Positions 15,026 through 24,078 of a stretch of DNA of 43,590 nucleotides are shown piece by piece. Position 1 is the stretch's first letter; every line of letters starts with the position of its first letter. The DNA lies in contig CAKPDZ010000004.1 of the NCBI GenBank assembly GCA_934149155.1, positions 1-43,590 on the forward strand, given 5' to 3'. A model generated the notes under the pieces. The model was not told where the DNA came from and searched no databases. It saw nothing but the letters and a program-made list of their open reading frames with translations. A program made the position numbers and the translations under genes. Source of the DNA: an uncultured Clostridia bacterium. Lineage in GTDB: Bacteria; Bacillota; Clostridia; TANB77; CAG-508.

Positions 15026-15637
15026 TTACTCAAAATCTTCAATAACTTGATTTAATTCTTCTTTTCCATATATCTCTAATCCATCTTGCATATTAAGTAA
15101 ATCTGTTTCTGTAAGATATTCACTTGAAATATTAGTTTTTTCATAAAGAGTTTCTGTTCCGTCATTATTTACAGTATATACAACAACTTTTCCATCTTCT
15201 ATTTTTAGTTTAAAATGTTCTCCACAAACATCATCAAATTCTTTATATAATGTTATTTTTCCTTTTTCAAATCCTATTACTTCCCAATCAGAATATTTTT
15301 CTTGAACTTGTTCTTTTGTTAAGTTTACTAATTCTTTTGGTAGCTCTACATATTCGTTTATTGTATGGTCACATTTTGTATAATACTTTTTTAATATTAA
15401 TATTGCATTTGCTGCTACTTTTTCTTCTGTTGATGATACTGCTGTTGTATTTTGGTTTGCCATCTGCTCTTCTTTATATTCTTCTGTGCATTCATCTTCT
15501 ATTTTTTCTGATATATAAGTATTTGTTTCTGGTATTGTTTCACTTTTTTTATTTTGCCTTACTATAAAATATGTTGCAATTCCTGCACATATTGCTAATA
15601 TTATACTTATAATTATGATTTTCCCTGTATTTTTCAT
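15026..15637 (-). CDS. Membrane-anchored BofC-like protein
   Basis: Residues 5-27 form one membrane span (IIIISIILAICAGIATYFIV) followed by a polar linker rich in Glu and Thr. The outer domain (about 75-150) has YYTKCDHTINEYVELPKEL, then a segment EKYSDWEVIGFEKGKITLY and FDDVCGEHFKLKI. The Y-x-D-W-x-V-x-x-F block and the Cys-His ends match the C-terminal domain of BofC, which in Bacillus restrains sigma-K processing across the forespore membrane. Here only domain similarity is claimed. The start at 15637 has GGAAGG upstream; the GTG nine bases earlier is too close to it. Confidence 0.65.
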   Translation of the reverse strand: MKNTGKIIIISIILAICAGIATYFIVRQNKKSETIPETNTYISEKIEDECTEEYKEEQMANQNTTAVSSTEEKVAANAILILKKYYTKCDHTINEYVELPKELVNLTKEQVQEKYSDWEVIGFEKGKITLYKEFDDVCGEHFKLKIEDGKVVVYTVNNDGTETLYEKTNISSEYLTETDLLNMQDGLEIYGKEELNQVIEDFE

Positions 15638-15699
15638 TTTTCTCACAACCTTCCGTTTTTCATATTATTACCAAGGTTGTAATTTTTATACAAAAACTC

Positions 15700-16548
15700 C
15701 TAATTATTCTCTTTTTCACTTTCTATATACTTATATGATATCTTATTGCTTTGACTTATAACAGATTCTCCAAGTTCACCTTCTAATTCATCTCTTGCTA
15801 TTTTTGCAATTTTCCCTCCCTTTTTAGCAACTTTTATGTTTTCTCTTAATCCTTGTGGTTTCTTTTTCTCTGTAATTCTTTTAGTCGCTTCTTCTGACAA
15901 ATCAGTTAATATTAATTCTATATTATCCATATTATCTCTTAAATTTTCTTTTCTCAGTCCTTTATATTGTTTATATTCTTTTGCGGACATTCCTGACCAA
16001 GCTTTATAAATTTCATTAGTTAAAATTGCATATTCAATATTATCTTTAACTCTGTTTTCTTTCCAGAGATCTGTTAATTTTTTTCTCTCTTGCAAAGCTT
16101 TCATTCGTTTTGAAATCCATTCTTCTTCATATCCTTTTTTTCTATACAAATCAATTGCTCTTTGCAAAGTAATCGATGGATCAAAAGTCTCGTTAATCCT
16201 CTCCTTTCCTAAATTAGCTAACCATCTCTTTATTGGTTCTGCATTTTTTGATGGAATAGATTCAATAATTCTAAACATTTCTTCTATGTCACATACATCA
16301 GTCATTCTATATTTTCCATCTTGCGCCTTTAGTTTCAACTGGTGACATTTTGTCACCAGTTCATCTCCTTCAAGTTTTAATCTTTGTTTTAATTTATTCC
16401 AATACTTTCTTCCATCCTTACTGGCTGTTACTACTTCCACTATATCAACAATACTAATATAATATTTTTCTTTTTTCTTATCCCATACTGTTCTTATAGT
16501 TTGAGTATCAAAAATTTTGTTAATTATTTTAATTTCTTCATTATTCAT
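15700..16548 (-). CDS. DinD/BRO-family protein
   Basis: Matches the DNA-damage-inducible protein D family. The N-terminal BRO-N-like domain (about residues 10-110) has TIRTVWDKKKEKYYISIVDI, a SKDGRKYWNKLKQR segment and KYRMTDVCDIEEMFRII. The middle part has the hallmark IKRWLANLGKERINETFDP followed by AIDLYRKKGY and a W-I-S-K-R helix. The C-terminal third is basic and helical. In E. coli dinD is SOS-induced and its product binds DNA ends and RecA filaments; in phages related proteins act as antirepressors. No LexA box was recognised upstream. It stands just after the competence operon and has its own ATG with a weak ribosome binding site. Confidence 0.82.
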   Translation of the reverse strand: MNNEEIKIINKIFDTQTIRTVWDKKKEKYYISIVDIVEVVTASKDGRKYWNKLKQRLKLEGDELVTKCHQLKLKAQDGKYRMTDVCDIEEMFRIIESIPSKNAEPIKRWLANLGKERINETFDPSITLQRAIDLYRKKGYEEEWISKRMKALQERKKLTDLWKENRVKDNIEYAILTNEIYKAWSGMSAKEYKQYKGLRKENLRDNMDNIELILTDLSEEATKRITEKKKPQGLRENIKVAKKGGKIAKIARDELEGELGESVISQSNKISYKYIESEKENN

Positions 16549-16592
16549 ATCTTAATCTCTCCTTATTTTCTCGTTTAATTTTGTAACTCTGC

Positions 16593-17186
16593 TTAACTCG
16601 TATCCAAAAAGCCTTCTATCCTCACTTTATTTCCATCAATTATAATCATTATTTCTCCAGAAATATCAGTCCTATAAATCTTCACATTTTTATCATTCAA
16701 AGTTTCCAAAGTTTTCTCAGAAGGATGTCCAAACTTATTATCTTTGCCTACTCCGATAACAGAATATTTAGGATTAACTGCGTTTATAAATTCTTTTATA
16801 GAAGAAGTTTTAGAACCATGGTGAGCAACTTTCAAAATATCAGCATTTAGTACCTCTTGTTTATTAACATATTTTGAAAGGATTACTTTTTCTGCAATCT
16901 CTTCAATATCACCTGTAAACAACATTGAAAAATTTTTATATATTAGCTTACATACTAATGAATTATTATTTATAGCATTATCAGAAATTATATTTGTACT
17001 TGTTGGCCATAATACATAAAAATATAAGCCATTATCAATTCGAATTTTATTTCCAGCTTCTACTATATGTACATTAATTTTCTTAGCATTAACTATCTTT
17101 TTAAATTCTTCATAATTTTCAGAAGCATCATATTGCTTTCCTATAATTACTGTTCCTACTTTAATTTCTTGTAGAATATATAACAA
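16593..17186 (-). CDS. comEC: ComEC C-terminal metallo-beta-lactamase part (second frame)
   Basis: Continues the ComEC beta-lactamase-like domain: LLYILQEIKVGTVIIGKQ, then LVCKLIYKNFSMLFTGDIEE, LKVAHHGSKTSS and NKFGHPSEKTLETL. These are the normal second half of the domain that ComEC uses to degrade the non-transported DNA strand. The frame opens with a TTG (Leu) right after two Gly codons needed by the family. There is no ribosome binding site or true start here. The frame is reached from the upstream 634-codon frame only by two +1 steps at consecutive CGG-A sites (17186-17194). It is therefore part of one gene, either broken, frameshifted during translation, or mis-sequenced. Confidence 0.85.
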   Translation of the reverse strand: MLYILQEIKVGTVIIGKQYDASENYEEFKKIVNAKKINVHIVEAGNKIRIDNGLYFYVLWPTSTNIISDNAINNNSLVCKLIYKNFSMLFTGDIEEIAEKVILSKYVNKQEVLNADILKVAHHGSKTSSIKEFINAVNPKYSVIGVGKDNKFGHPSEKTLETLNDKNVKIYRTDISGEIMIIIDGNKVRIEGFLDTS

Positions 17187-19060
17187 TCCGTCCGAACATG
17201 ATCATTATCAAAATGGCTAATTAGCATGTAATCTATCTTTTTAATCTTTCTATCTAATAAATATGGTAACAATGTATTTTTACCAACATCATACGAACTA
17301 CTACCTCCACCATCTATTAAAATTTTCTTGTTATTAGCTGTAACTATTAATGTGCTATCTCCCTGCCCAACATCTATAAAATAAATCTTTAAATTATCTG
17401 GAATTTTGTTAATTGAATAAAATACAATGACTAAAATTATTATTAAAATTCTAACTTTCTTAAAATGTGGTCTTAACTTATATCTTAATAAATATAAAGT
17501 ATTTTTGATTCTTTCTTGAGTTATACTGCAATGTTTTTGATTAAAAATTTTATACAAATAAGCTAAAATACAAACTGTAAAATAATATAAAATAATCTGA
17601 TAAATATCTGGTGTTATGACTTTAAAATTTGCAATATTTATTTTTGAAATTATTATTATTCCATATAGTGGAATCTCTATTATTTTTGCAAGTGCTATAC
17701 CCGCCTTTATTGAAATTAATGATATTAAAATTTGAATAAAACCGCCAATTACTATTATTCCTATTATACAACTAAGCAATAAATTAGTTATTAAAAAACC
17801 TAATCCAGCAGTGTTAAAATATAATGCCATTATTGGCGCGATGATAATTTGAGCTGAAATTGATACAGATATTATTGAAATAATGTTTTCATATTTTCTC
17901 TGTATTCTTAAATAAACATATTTCCATTTTCTATTTCTTATTTTAAAGCTTTTTATTACTTTTTCTATAACTGGCTGAAAATATATTATCCCTAACGTCC
18001 CACCATAAGTTAATAAAAAGCTTATACTTATTAGGTTATATGGATTACTTATTAATATTATTAGTGCTGATATTGCAATATTATTTAATGTATCACTTTT
18101 TCTATATACTACAAATGCCATACATGTTAATATCCCCATAATACTTGCTCTTACAACAGATATACTGAATCCAGTAATAGCCATATATATTCCTAAAATT
18201 ATACTTGCAATAATCTTACTTTGTCTTTTTCCAAATATGCCTTTAGTCGACTTCGTAGTTAGCAATATAATATATGATATGTGTAGCCCTGATACTGCTA
18301 AAACATGTGAAATATTACTGTTTGCAAAATCTTCCTTAGTCTCATCATCAATTCCTGTCGTATCTCCTAACATTATTCCTAAAATTATTTTTGACATTTT
18401 ATTATTATATGTTCTTTCAATGTTGTTTTTTATCTTTAAAAATGCCTTATTTACAATCTGCATTATTGGATTTGCTTTATTTTTTGTTAATATTTCAATT
18501 TTTTCAGCCTTTATTGTTCCATATATTTTTAATGTTTTTAAATATTGTTTGTAATTAAAACCTTTGTAATTTCTAGCTTTAGCTGGTTCTTTAAACTCAC
18601 CTTTCAGTATTATCTTGTCTCCATATTCTAGTTGTTTCTTTTTTGATACATTAATATATAATTGAGTATTCTTATACTTTCCATCAGTAACCTTTATTTT
18701 ATATCTATCATAATAATCTTTTTCTTGTTTGTTTCCTATTACAATTACACTAATATTTAGTTCTTCGCCTTCATGATATAAATTTTCATATTTATTTTCT
18801 AAAATTTTAATTATTGTATTTGATATAAAAGATGAAATAATAATTGTTATAATAATATTGATTTTAAAAATTAGTTTGATATATCTAAAATATCTTTTTA
18901 TTGAAAGAATGTTAAATTTTCTTTTTTTATATGGTAATTTGATTATAATATATATTACAAATAGAAAAAAATAAAATGGGAGTATACTTACTTTAAAGTA
19001 TATCCCCCATATTATACCTATAATATAACCAATTACTACAATTAAAATTGGTCTATTCAA
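17156..19060 (-). CDS. comEC: DNA uptake channel ComEC/Rec2, N-terminal and membrane part (first frame)
   Basis: Inner membrane channel for single-stranded DNA uptake in natural transformation. It has an N-terminal pair of membrane spans, an OB-like extracellular domain (DUF4131, about 90-200), the Competence domain with NISHVLAVSGLHISYII near 250 and about ten membrane spans, then the start of the beta-lactamase-like domain (IYFIDVGQGDSTLIV, LIDGGGSSSYDVG, LISHFDNDHV). After HV this frame reads RTDCYIFYKKLK and stops, whereas the family needs GG. Removing one C at 17194 and one at 17190 restores HVGGLLYIL and joins the next frame, giving about 821 aa. The start is TTG, just after the stop of the NlpC/P60 gene, with AAGGAG upstream. 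Confidence 0.92.
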   Translation of the reverse strand: MNRPILIVVIGYIIGIIWGIYFKVSILPFYFFLFVIYIIIKLPYKKRKFNILSIKRYFRYIKLIFKINIIITIIISSFISNTIIKILENKYENLYHEGEELNISVIVIGNKQEKDYYDRYKIKVTDGKYKNTQLYINVSKKKQLEYGDKIILKGEFKEPAKARNYKGFNYKQYLKTLKIYGTIKAEKIEILTKNKANPIMQIVNKAFLKIKNNIERTYNNKMSKIILGIMLGDTTGIDDETKEDFANSNISHVLAVSGLHISYIILLTTKSTKGIFGKRQSKIIASIILGIYMAITGFSISVVRASIMGILTCMAFVVYRKSDTLNNIAISALIILISNPYNLISISFLLTYGGTLGIIYFQPVIEKVIKSFKIRNRKWKYVYLRIQRKYENIISIISVSISAQIIIAPIMALYFNTAGLGFLITNLLLSCIIGIIVIGGFIQILISLISIKAGIALAKIIEIPLYGIIIISKINIANFKVITPDIYQIILYYFTVCILAYLYKIFNQKHCSITQERIKNTLYLLRYKLRPHFKKVRILIIILVIVFYSINKIPDNLKIYFIDVGQGDSTLIVTANNKKILIDGGGSSSYDVGKNTLLPYLLDRKIKKIDYMLISHFDNDHVRTDCYIFYKKLK

Positions 19061-20485
19061 TTAATTTACTCTCCTTGCTCCTACATATCTTTTGCCATAA
19101 TAACTTGATGATAATGATGTTATTGTTACACCTTGGCTTGGATTTGCAGCATGTATGAAATTATCTCCCCCGATATATATTCCAACATGGCCTATTGCAG
19201 TATTTCCTGAATTATTAAATACTACTATGTCTCCTGGTTGTAAGTCACTTCTTGATACTGCAACTCCATCATTTATTTGTCCTTTAGATGATCTACTTAG
19301 TGATACTCCAAAGTTTTTATATACATATGATGTAAATCCTGAACAGTCAAATCCTGTTGATGGTGATGAACCTCCTGATACATATTTGCATCCAAGATAA
19401 TTTTTAGCATATTCAACTACTGATGTACCTTTATTTGAATTTGAAGTAGTTGAGCTTGTTGTTTCCTCTGTCTTTTCTTCAACTTCCATTGGTGTAACTT
19501 TTTCTTCTTTTATTGTGCTACCACTTCTTGATGTTGTTTCAGTAACTTTTGTATCTGAAATGTATTTTGCTGATACATATCCTGTTTTACCATTTATTTT
19601 AATTTGATACCATCCATCTACTTGACCAGTTATTTGTACTTTATCATTTTTAGATAAGCTATCTAAGTCTTCACTTGATGCTGACGCTTCTTTTCTTACC
19701 ATTAATGAATCTGCAGTTACATACCCTGTTTTACTTATCTCTTTTACTGTTGGTATTGTTTCTTCTTTTTTTTCTGTTGTAGAAGTATCTTCAGTCACTT
19801 CTGGAGTCGTCTCTTGTACTGGCTGTTGTGTTTCTTCTACTACTTGTTGATCTTGATTTGTTTGTTGTAATAAACTTTTTCTTACCCATCCACTTTCAGT
19901 ATCATTTTCGATTCTACACCAATCATTAATTATCTCTATCACCTTTACATTTCCGCTTATTTTTGTTCTAGCTTTTGAATTTATAAGTGGTACTATTTTT
20001 AATGATGTTTCTTGGCTTAATGAATATTGTTCATTTTCTTTTATTTCATTTGTTGTATCTACAGTTGTCGTTGTTGGTTCTGCAATATCTACATTTTCTT
20101 CATAAAGTGCAATTTCTGGATTTGTTTGATCAACTTTTGTTTCAGTTTCTATTGGAGCTTTTGTTGCTTCCTCAGATGTTGTAACATTTTCTTCAGTCTT
20201 TGCATCATTATTATCATTGGTGTCAACAAGTTTTTTGCTTACATATCCTGTTATGCTTTCTCCATTTACTTTTGTTTTTATTTTATACCAATTATCTTCT
20301 TCTTCAATAATTTCTACCTCTAAGTCTTTGTCTAATTGCTCTACTATCGTTGAATTAGTATTTGGTTCTTTTCTTAATCTTACTGTCTCAGAATTTATTT
20401 TACCTGTTGTTGCTTCTGCTTTTGTACCCAATATCATTAACGTGCTTATCATTAGTATTATTATTGCTAATTCTTTAACTTTCAT
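19061..20485 (-). CDS. Secreted SH3b-NlpC/P60 cell wall peptidase
   Basis: Extracellular peptidoglycan endopeptidase. A signal peptide (MKVKELAIIILMISTLMILG, cleaved near KAEA-TTG) is followed by three bacterial SH3 domains (about 30-95, 155-215 and 250-310; each with a V-R-x-x-P/A pattern and a W-Y/C-x-I segment), Thr/Glu-rich linkers, and a C-terminal NlpC/P60 domain (about 355-474). Catalytic Cys is in GFDCSGFTSYV, His in IGHVGIYIGG, and the third polar residue in NFIHAANP. The start at 20485 is preferred over the 25-codon longer form because AGAGGT stands before it and a signal peptide results. It is upstream of and touching comEC, so the two are probably co-transcribed. Confidence 0.93.
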   Translation of the reverse strand: MKVKELAIIILMISTLMILGTKAEATTGKINSETVRLRKEPNTNSTIVEQLDKDLEVEIIEEEDNWYKIKTKVNGESITGYVSKKLVDTNDNNDAKTEENVTTSEEATKAPIETETKVDQTNPEIALYEENVDIAEPTTTTVDTTNEIKENEQYSLSQETSLKIVPLINSKARTKISGNVKVIEIINDWCRIENDTESGWVRKSLLQQTNQDQQVVEETQQPVQETTPEVTEDTSTTEKKEETIPTVKEISKTGYVTADSLMVRKEASASSEDLDSLSKNDKVQITGQVDGWYQIKINGKTGYVSAKYISDTKVTETTSRSGSTIKEEKVTPMEVEEKTEETTSSTTSNSNKGTSVVEYAKNYLGCKYVSGGSSPSTGFDCSGFTSYVYKNFGVSLSRSSKGQINDGVAVSRSDLQPGDIVVFNNSGNTAIGHVGIYIGGDNFIHAANPSQGVTITSLSSSYYGKRYVGARRVN

Positions 20486-20535
20486 TTTTACCTCTTTATA
20501 TTTTATTCTCATGGATAAAAGTATATACTTAAATG

Positions 20536-20571
20536 TAAAAAAAGTCAAGTGAAAATTCACTCGACTTTTCT
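20536..20571 (-). terminator. Terminator after ppaC
   Basis: On the minus strand GTCGAGTGAA/TTCACTTGAC (one G-T pair) is followed by seven T residues. It closes the rpiB to ppaC gene row. Confidence 0.92.
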
Positions 20572-20596
20572 ATATTAAACATGCATTTACAATTCA

Positions 20597-21514
20597 TTAT
20601 ATATTCTTTTCAACTAATGGAAGCACTTGTTTCTTTCTAGAAACTACACCAGGCATAACAGCAATATTATCATTAACTTCATAAGTTTTTGATATTGCAT
20701 CAACTCTATCACCTAAAACAATAGCTTCTGAATTGCTATTTACAATGTCTGTAATTACAAATACAAATAAACTTAAACCTTTAGCTAAAATTTCTTTATT
20801 TATTTCTTGTTCGATTTTTGCTTTTCTTTTTAATACATCAGGAATACTTACTGTATTTACTTGTGCTATAATATATTTTATATCTTCTTTTTCTATTTTT
20901 TTAGCGTCTAAACGAATTAATTCGTCTTCTGTATATTTATCTAAGTTTGTTCCTGCTTTTAACATATCTAATCCATAAATATTCACATCTACATCAGCTA
21001 TTTTAGCAAGTTCAGCTAATGTCTTTTTATCTTTTTCAGTTGTTGTTGGAGATTTTAATAATAATGTATCAGATATTATTGCACTTAACATTAATCCAGC
21101 CATTTGAGCTGATATTTCAATATTATTTGATTTATATAATTCAAATAATATTGTTGATGTACATCCAACTGGTTGAGCATAATAAAATAGTGGTTCTGCA
21201 GTTTCAAAATTGTTAATTCTATGGTGGTCAACTACTGTTTCTATTTTTGCTTTTTCTATACCTTCTACTGATTGTGAAAACTCGTTATGATCCACTAATA
21301 TTACTCTTTGTCCTTCTTCTACTTTTTCAATTAATTTAGGTTCTTCTGCATTGAATTTTTTTAATGCAAATTTTGTTTCCTCATTTATTTCTCCTAATCT
21401 GCAAGGTACTACTTTTTCGCCTCTTATTTTTGTTTGTAAATCTGCCATTACTATTGATGAGCAAATTGTGTCTGTGTCAGGACTTTTGTGTCCAAATACT
21501 ATTAATTCTTCCAT
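20597..21514 (-). CDS. ppaC: Manganese-dependent inorganic pyrophosphatase
   Basis: Family II pyrophosphatase of the DHH superfamily; hydrolyses PPi to phosphate in the cytoplasm. 305 aa, normal length. Metal ligands are seen in FGHKSPDTDTICSS (His and two Asp), LVDHNE, the DHH motif VVDHHRINNF, and LSAIISDTLLLKSPT. The C-terminal DHHA2 domain ends in GVVSRKKQVLPLVE, which holds the substrate-binding SRKKQ motif. No regulatory CBS domains are present. It follows hslO with a one-base gap and ends at the hairpin at 20536-20571. Confidence 0.97.
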   Translation of the reverse strand: MEELIVFGHKSPDTDTICSSIVMADLQTKIRGEKVVPCRLGEINEETKFALKKFNAEEPKLIEKVEEGQRVILVDHNEFSQSVEGIEKAKIETVVDHHRINNFETAEPLFYYAQPVGCTSTILFELYKSNNIEISAQMAGLMLSAIISDTLLLKSPTTTEKDKKTLAELAKIADVDVNIYGLDMLKAGTNLDKYTEDELIRLDAKKIEKEDIKYIIAQVNTVSIPDVLKRKAKIEQEINKEILAKGLSLFVFVITDIVNSNSEAIVLGDRVDAISKTYEVNDNIAVMPGVVSRKKQVLPLVEKNI

Positions 21515-21515
21515 T

Positions 21516-22400
21516 TTATTTTCCTATCCTTTCTAATATTTCTTCTAATTCTTCTTTATTAAAATTATAAACTTTATTACAAAATTGACATTTAATTTCT
21601 GCTTTTCCATCTTCTTCAATTAATTCTGTCAATTGTTCTTTTCCAAGTGTCATTAATCCATCTGCAAATCTTTGCTTATTACATTCACATTCATATTTAG
21701 GTTCTTTTGAAGCATCTATTACTTTTGCTTTTTTGTCTCCAGTAACTTTTTTAGCAATTTCTTCAAGTGTCAAATTATTATCTAACATTCTTGACATCGC
21801 ACCTGCTTCAAATATAGCCTTTTCTACTTTTGATATTTCTTCATCTGTTGCATCTGGCATTGGACTTATTATATATCCTCCACTTGAACGGACTCCATTT
21901 TTATCTACTAATACTCCTAAAGCTACTGCTGTTTGTTTCTGCTCTGATGTTTGAAAATAATTTGCAAAATCTTCTGCAATTTCTCCTGACATTAATGGGC
22001 TTACACCAATATATGGTTTCTTTAATCCAATATCTTTTATTACATTTATAAATCCTTCATGTCCTACAGCTCCACCTACATCTAATTTCCCAAATTCATT
22101 TAATGGTAATTCAACATGTGGCTCTACTATACACGCTTTTACTCTTGGTGTATTATCAGCTACTGCAACTATTTTCCCTACTGGTCCATTTCCTTTTATT
22201 TGTATTGTTAATTTATCTGTATCATTTTTCATATCAGCTCCAATTAAGGCTGTTATTGTTAAGATTCTTCCCATTACAGCTGTTGCCAATGGACTTAAAT
22301 CATGAATTTTTCTAGCTTCTTCTACCATATTTGTTGTAGATATACATGTAACTGAAATCTTTCCATCATAAGCTAAAAACTTTATTATTTGGTCTTTCAT
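21516..22400 (-). CDS. hslO: Redox-controlled chaperonin Hsp33
   Basis: ATP-independent holdase activated by oxidation. 294 aa. The N-terminal chaperone domain includes ITALIGADMKNDTDKLTIQI, GAVGHEGFINVIKD and PYIGVSPLMSGEIAEDFANY. The C-terminal switch has the zinc ligands CEC (in KYECECNKQRF) and CQFC (in EIKCQFCNKVYNF), the C-x-C and C-x2-C pattern of the family. The ATG has AAAGGAAC upstream. It lies between mscL and ppaC in a tight row, linking stress survival genes. Confidence 0.97.
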   Translation of the reverse strand: MKDQIIKFLAYDGKISVTCISTTNMVEEARKIHDLSPLATAVMGRILTITALIGADMKNDTDKLTIQIKGNGPVGKIVAVADNTPRVKACIVEPHVELPLNEFGKLDVGGAVGHEGFINVIKDIGLKKPYIGVSPLMSGEIAEDFANYFQTSEQKQTAVALGVLVDKNGVRSSGGYIISPMPDATDEEISKVEKAIFEAGAMSRMLDNNLTLEEIAKKVTGDKKAKVIDASKEPKYECECNKQRFADGLMTLGKEQLTELIEEDGKAEIKCQFCNKVYNFNKEELEEILERIGK

Positions 22401-22415
22401 TTTTTGTTCCTTTCT

Positions 22416-22931
22416 TTACGCTTCTATTTTCTCATCAACTAACTCTGATGTACAGTTAGGACATCTTGTAGCATGATATTTAATTTCCGTTAAACAATAT
22501 GGGCATATTTTTGTTTCTGGTTCTTTTTCTTCTTCTTTCTTTTTTTCTTCAATATATTCTTTTACATTTCCGTTTTTGTCTAATTTTATTGCCACTTCTT
22601 CACTAATATCTTTTATTTTACTTAATTTAGTCATGTATTTTAGTGCAATAAAAATTGAAAATGCTATTATTAAAAAATCTACTATTGTTGTAATAAAATT
22701 ACCATATTTTATTGAAGCATTTCCTACATTTAATACCATATCTGAGAAATCCACTTTTCCTATAAGCATTGATATTGCCGGCATTATTATATCATTAACT
22801 AAAGAATTAACTATTTTTTGAAATGCTCCTCCTATTACAACACCTATTGCCATATCCATAACATTTCCTTTTAATGCAAATTCTTTAAATTCTTTCAAAG
22901 TGCTATTTTTCTTTTTCTTTTCTTGCTTCAT
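22416..22931 (-). CDS. mscL: Large-conductance mechanosensitive channel with C-terminal zinc ribbon
   Basis: Membrane tension release valve. The core is normal: FKEFALKGNVMDMAIGVVIG with the first span near residues 20-45, the pore-lining GGAFQKIVNSLVNDIIMP, and a second span GNFITTIVDFLIIAFSIFIA. After a charged helix of EEKKKEEEKEPE type, the protein ends in an added zinc ribbon, CPYC and CPNC, about 30 residues. The total is 171 aa, against about 130-150 for most MscL. The start at 22931 (MKQEKKKKN) has GGAAGGA upstream. The added ribbon is known in some Clostridia, but its role is not clear. Confidence 0.95.
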   Translation of the reverse strand: MKQEKKKKNSTLKEFKEFALKGNVMDMAIGVVIGGAFQKIVNSLVNDIIMPAISMLIGKVDFSDMVLNVGNASIKYGNFITTIVDFLIIAFSIFIALKYMTKLSKIKDISEEVAIKLDKNGNVKEYIEEKKKEEEKEPETKICPYCLTEIKYHATRCPNCTSELVDEKIEA

Positions 22932-22961
22932 TTCTATTTCATTCCTTCCCAAAGGCACAAA

Positions 22962-24062
22962 TTATTTATTGTCAATTAACTTAGGCTTTCTCTCTTTTTC
23001 TTTCACAAAATTTCTATATCCTAAAGCAACTGCTGCAATTATCATTAATAAAAATGATAAAGCTTTCCAAATTCCACTATCAAATAATATTATTGCGAAC
23101 ATACCAAGAGAAGCACTTAAACCATATAGTATTAATACTGCTTGTTTTTGTGTAAATCCTTTTGCAACTAATTTATGATGTAAATGTCCTTTATCTGGTT
23201 TAAACACTGCTTTTATAGATTTTCCTTTTGCAATTCTTCTTATTATTGCAAACAATACATCAAATATAGGTAATCCTAATACTATTACTGGTAAAACTAT
23301 TACTGCTGCTGTATATGTTTTTGCTACTCCTAATATTGATACTACAGCTAACATAAATCCTAAAAAGTTTGAACCTGTATCACCAATAAATGTCTTTGCT
23401 GGTGAAAAATTGAATGGTAAAAATCCAACTAGTGCTCCACTCATTGCTGTGACTATTATAGTGGCTATCATTGGCGAATCATTCATTAAAAATATAATTA
23501 ATAATGATATACATGATATTAATGATATTCCTGAAGATAATCCATCCAATCCATCAATTAAATTTATAGAATTTATTACCCCAACAATCCACACTATTGT
23601 AACAATTGTAGAAAAGACATCATTTAAACCAATTCTATATAAAAATGGAATATCTAAATGTTCTATTCTTATTCCAAATGAAACCACAATTACAGCCGCA
23701 GTAACTTGTCCTAATAATTGTTGCCACCATGTTAATGTTTTAGTATCATCTAAAACTCCTGTAACTGCAATTGCTACTATTCCAAGCAATACACCTAACA
23801 GTTTCTTGCCATATTCTTGTTCTGCGAACAAATCTATACTACCTTCAATACTCATGACAATTATTAAATAAAACATTGATACTAAGAAACCAACTATTAC
23901 TGCTGGTCCTCCAAATTTAGGCATCTTCTTAGTATGCATTCTTCTTTTGTCTTTTGGCACATCTACCGCACCAATCTTATCAGCTATTTTTATAGTATAT
24001 GGAGTAGCCATAAATGATACTATAAATGCTAATAAAAATGCTATTGCTATATTTCCCCACAT
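22962..24062 (-). CDS. Undecaprenyl-phosphate sugar-1-phosphate transferase (MraY/WecA/TagO family)
   Basis: Integral membrane enzyme that moves GlcNAc-1-phosphate (or a related sugar phosphate) onto undecaprenyl phosphate, starting wall polymer synthesis. 366 aa with about ten membrane spans. Diagnostic motifs: DVPKDKRRMHTKKMPKFGG near 35, DDTKTLTWWQQLLGQ near 105, INLIDGLDGLSSG near 170, FIGDTGSNFLGF near 228 and the cytosolic PDKGHLHHKLVAKG near 290. GLDGLSSG and PDKGHLHHKL point to the WecA/TagO branch instead of MraY. GGAGG precedes the ATG. It lies between rpiB and mscL. Confidence 0.92.
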   Translation of the reverse strand: MWGNIAIAFLLAFIVSFMATPYTIKIADKIGAVDVPKDKRRMHTKKMPKFGGPAVIVGFLVSMFYLIIVMSIEGSIDLFAEQEYGKKLLGVLLGIVAIAVTGVLDDTKTLTWWQQLLGQVTAAVIVVSFGIRIEHLDIPFLYRIGLNDVFSTIVTIVWIVGVINSINLIDGLDGLSSGISLISCISLLIIFLMNDSPMIATIIVTAMSGALVGFLPFNFSPAKTFIGDTGSNFLGFMLAVVSILGVAKTYTAAVIVLPVIVLGLPIFDVLFAIIRRIAKGKSIKAVFKPDKGHLHHKLVAKGFTQKQAVLILYGLSASLGMFAIILFDSGIWKALSFLLMIIAAVALGYRNFVKEKERKPKLIDNK

Positions 24063-24078
24063 TTAAATTTGGCCTCCA

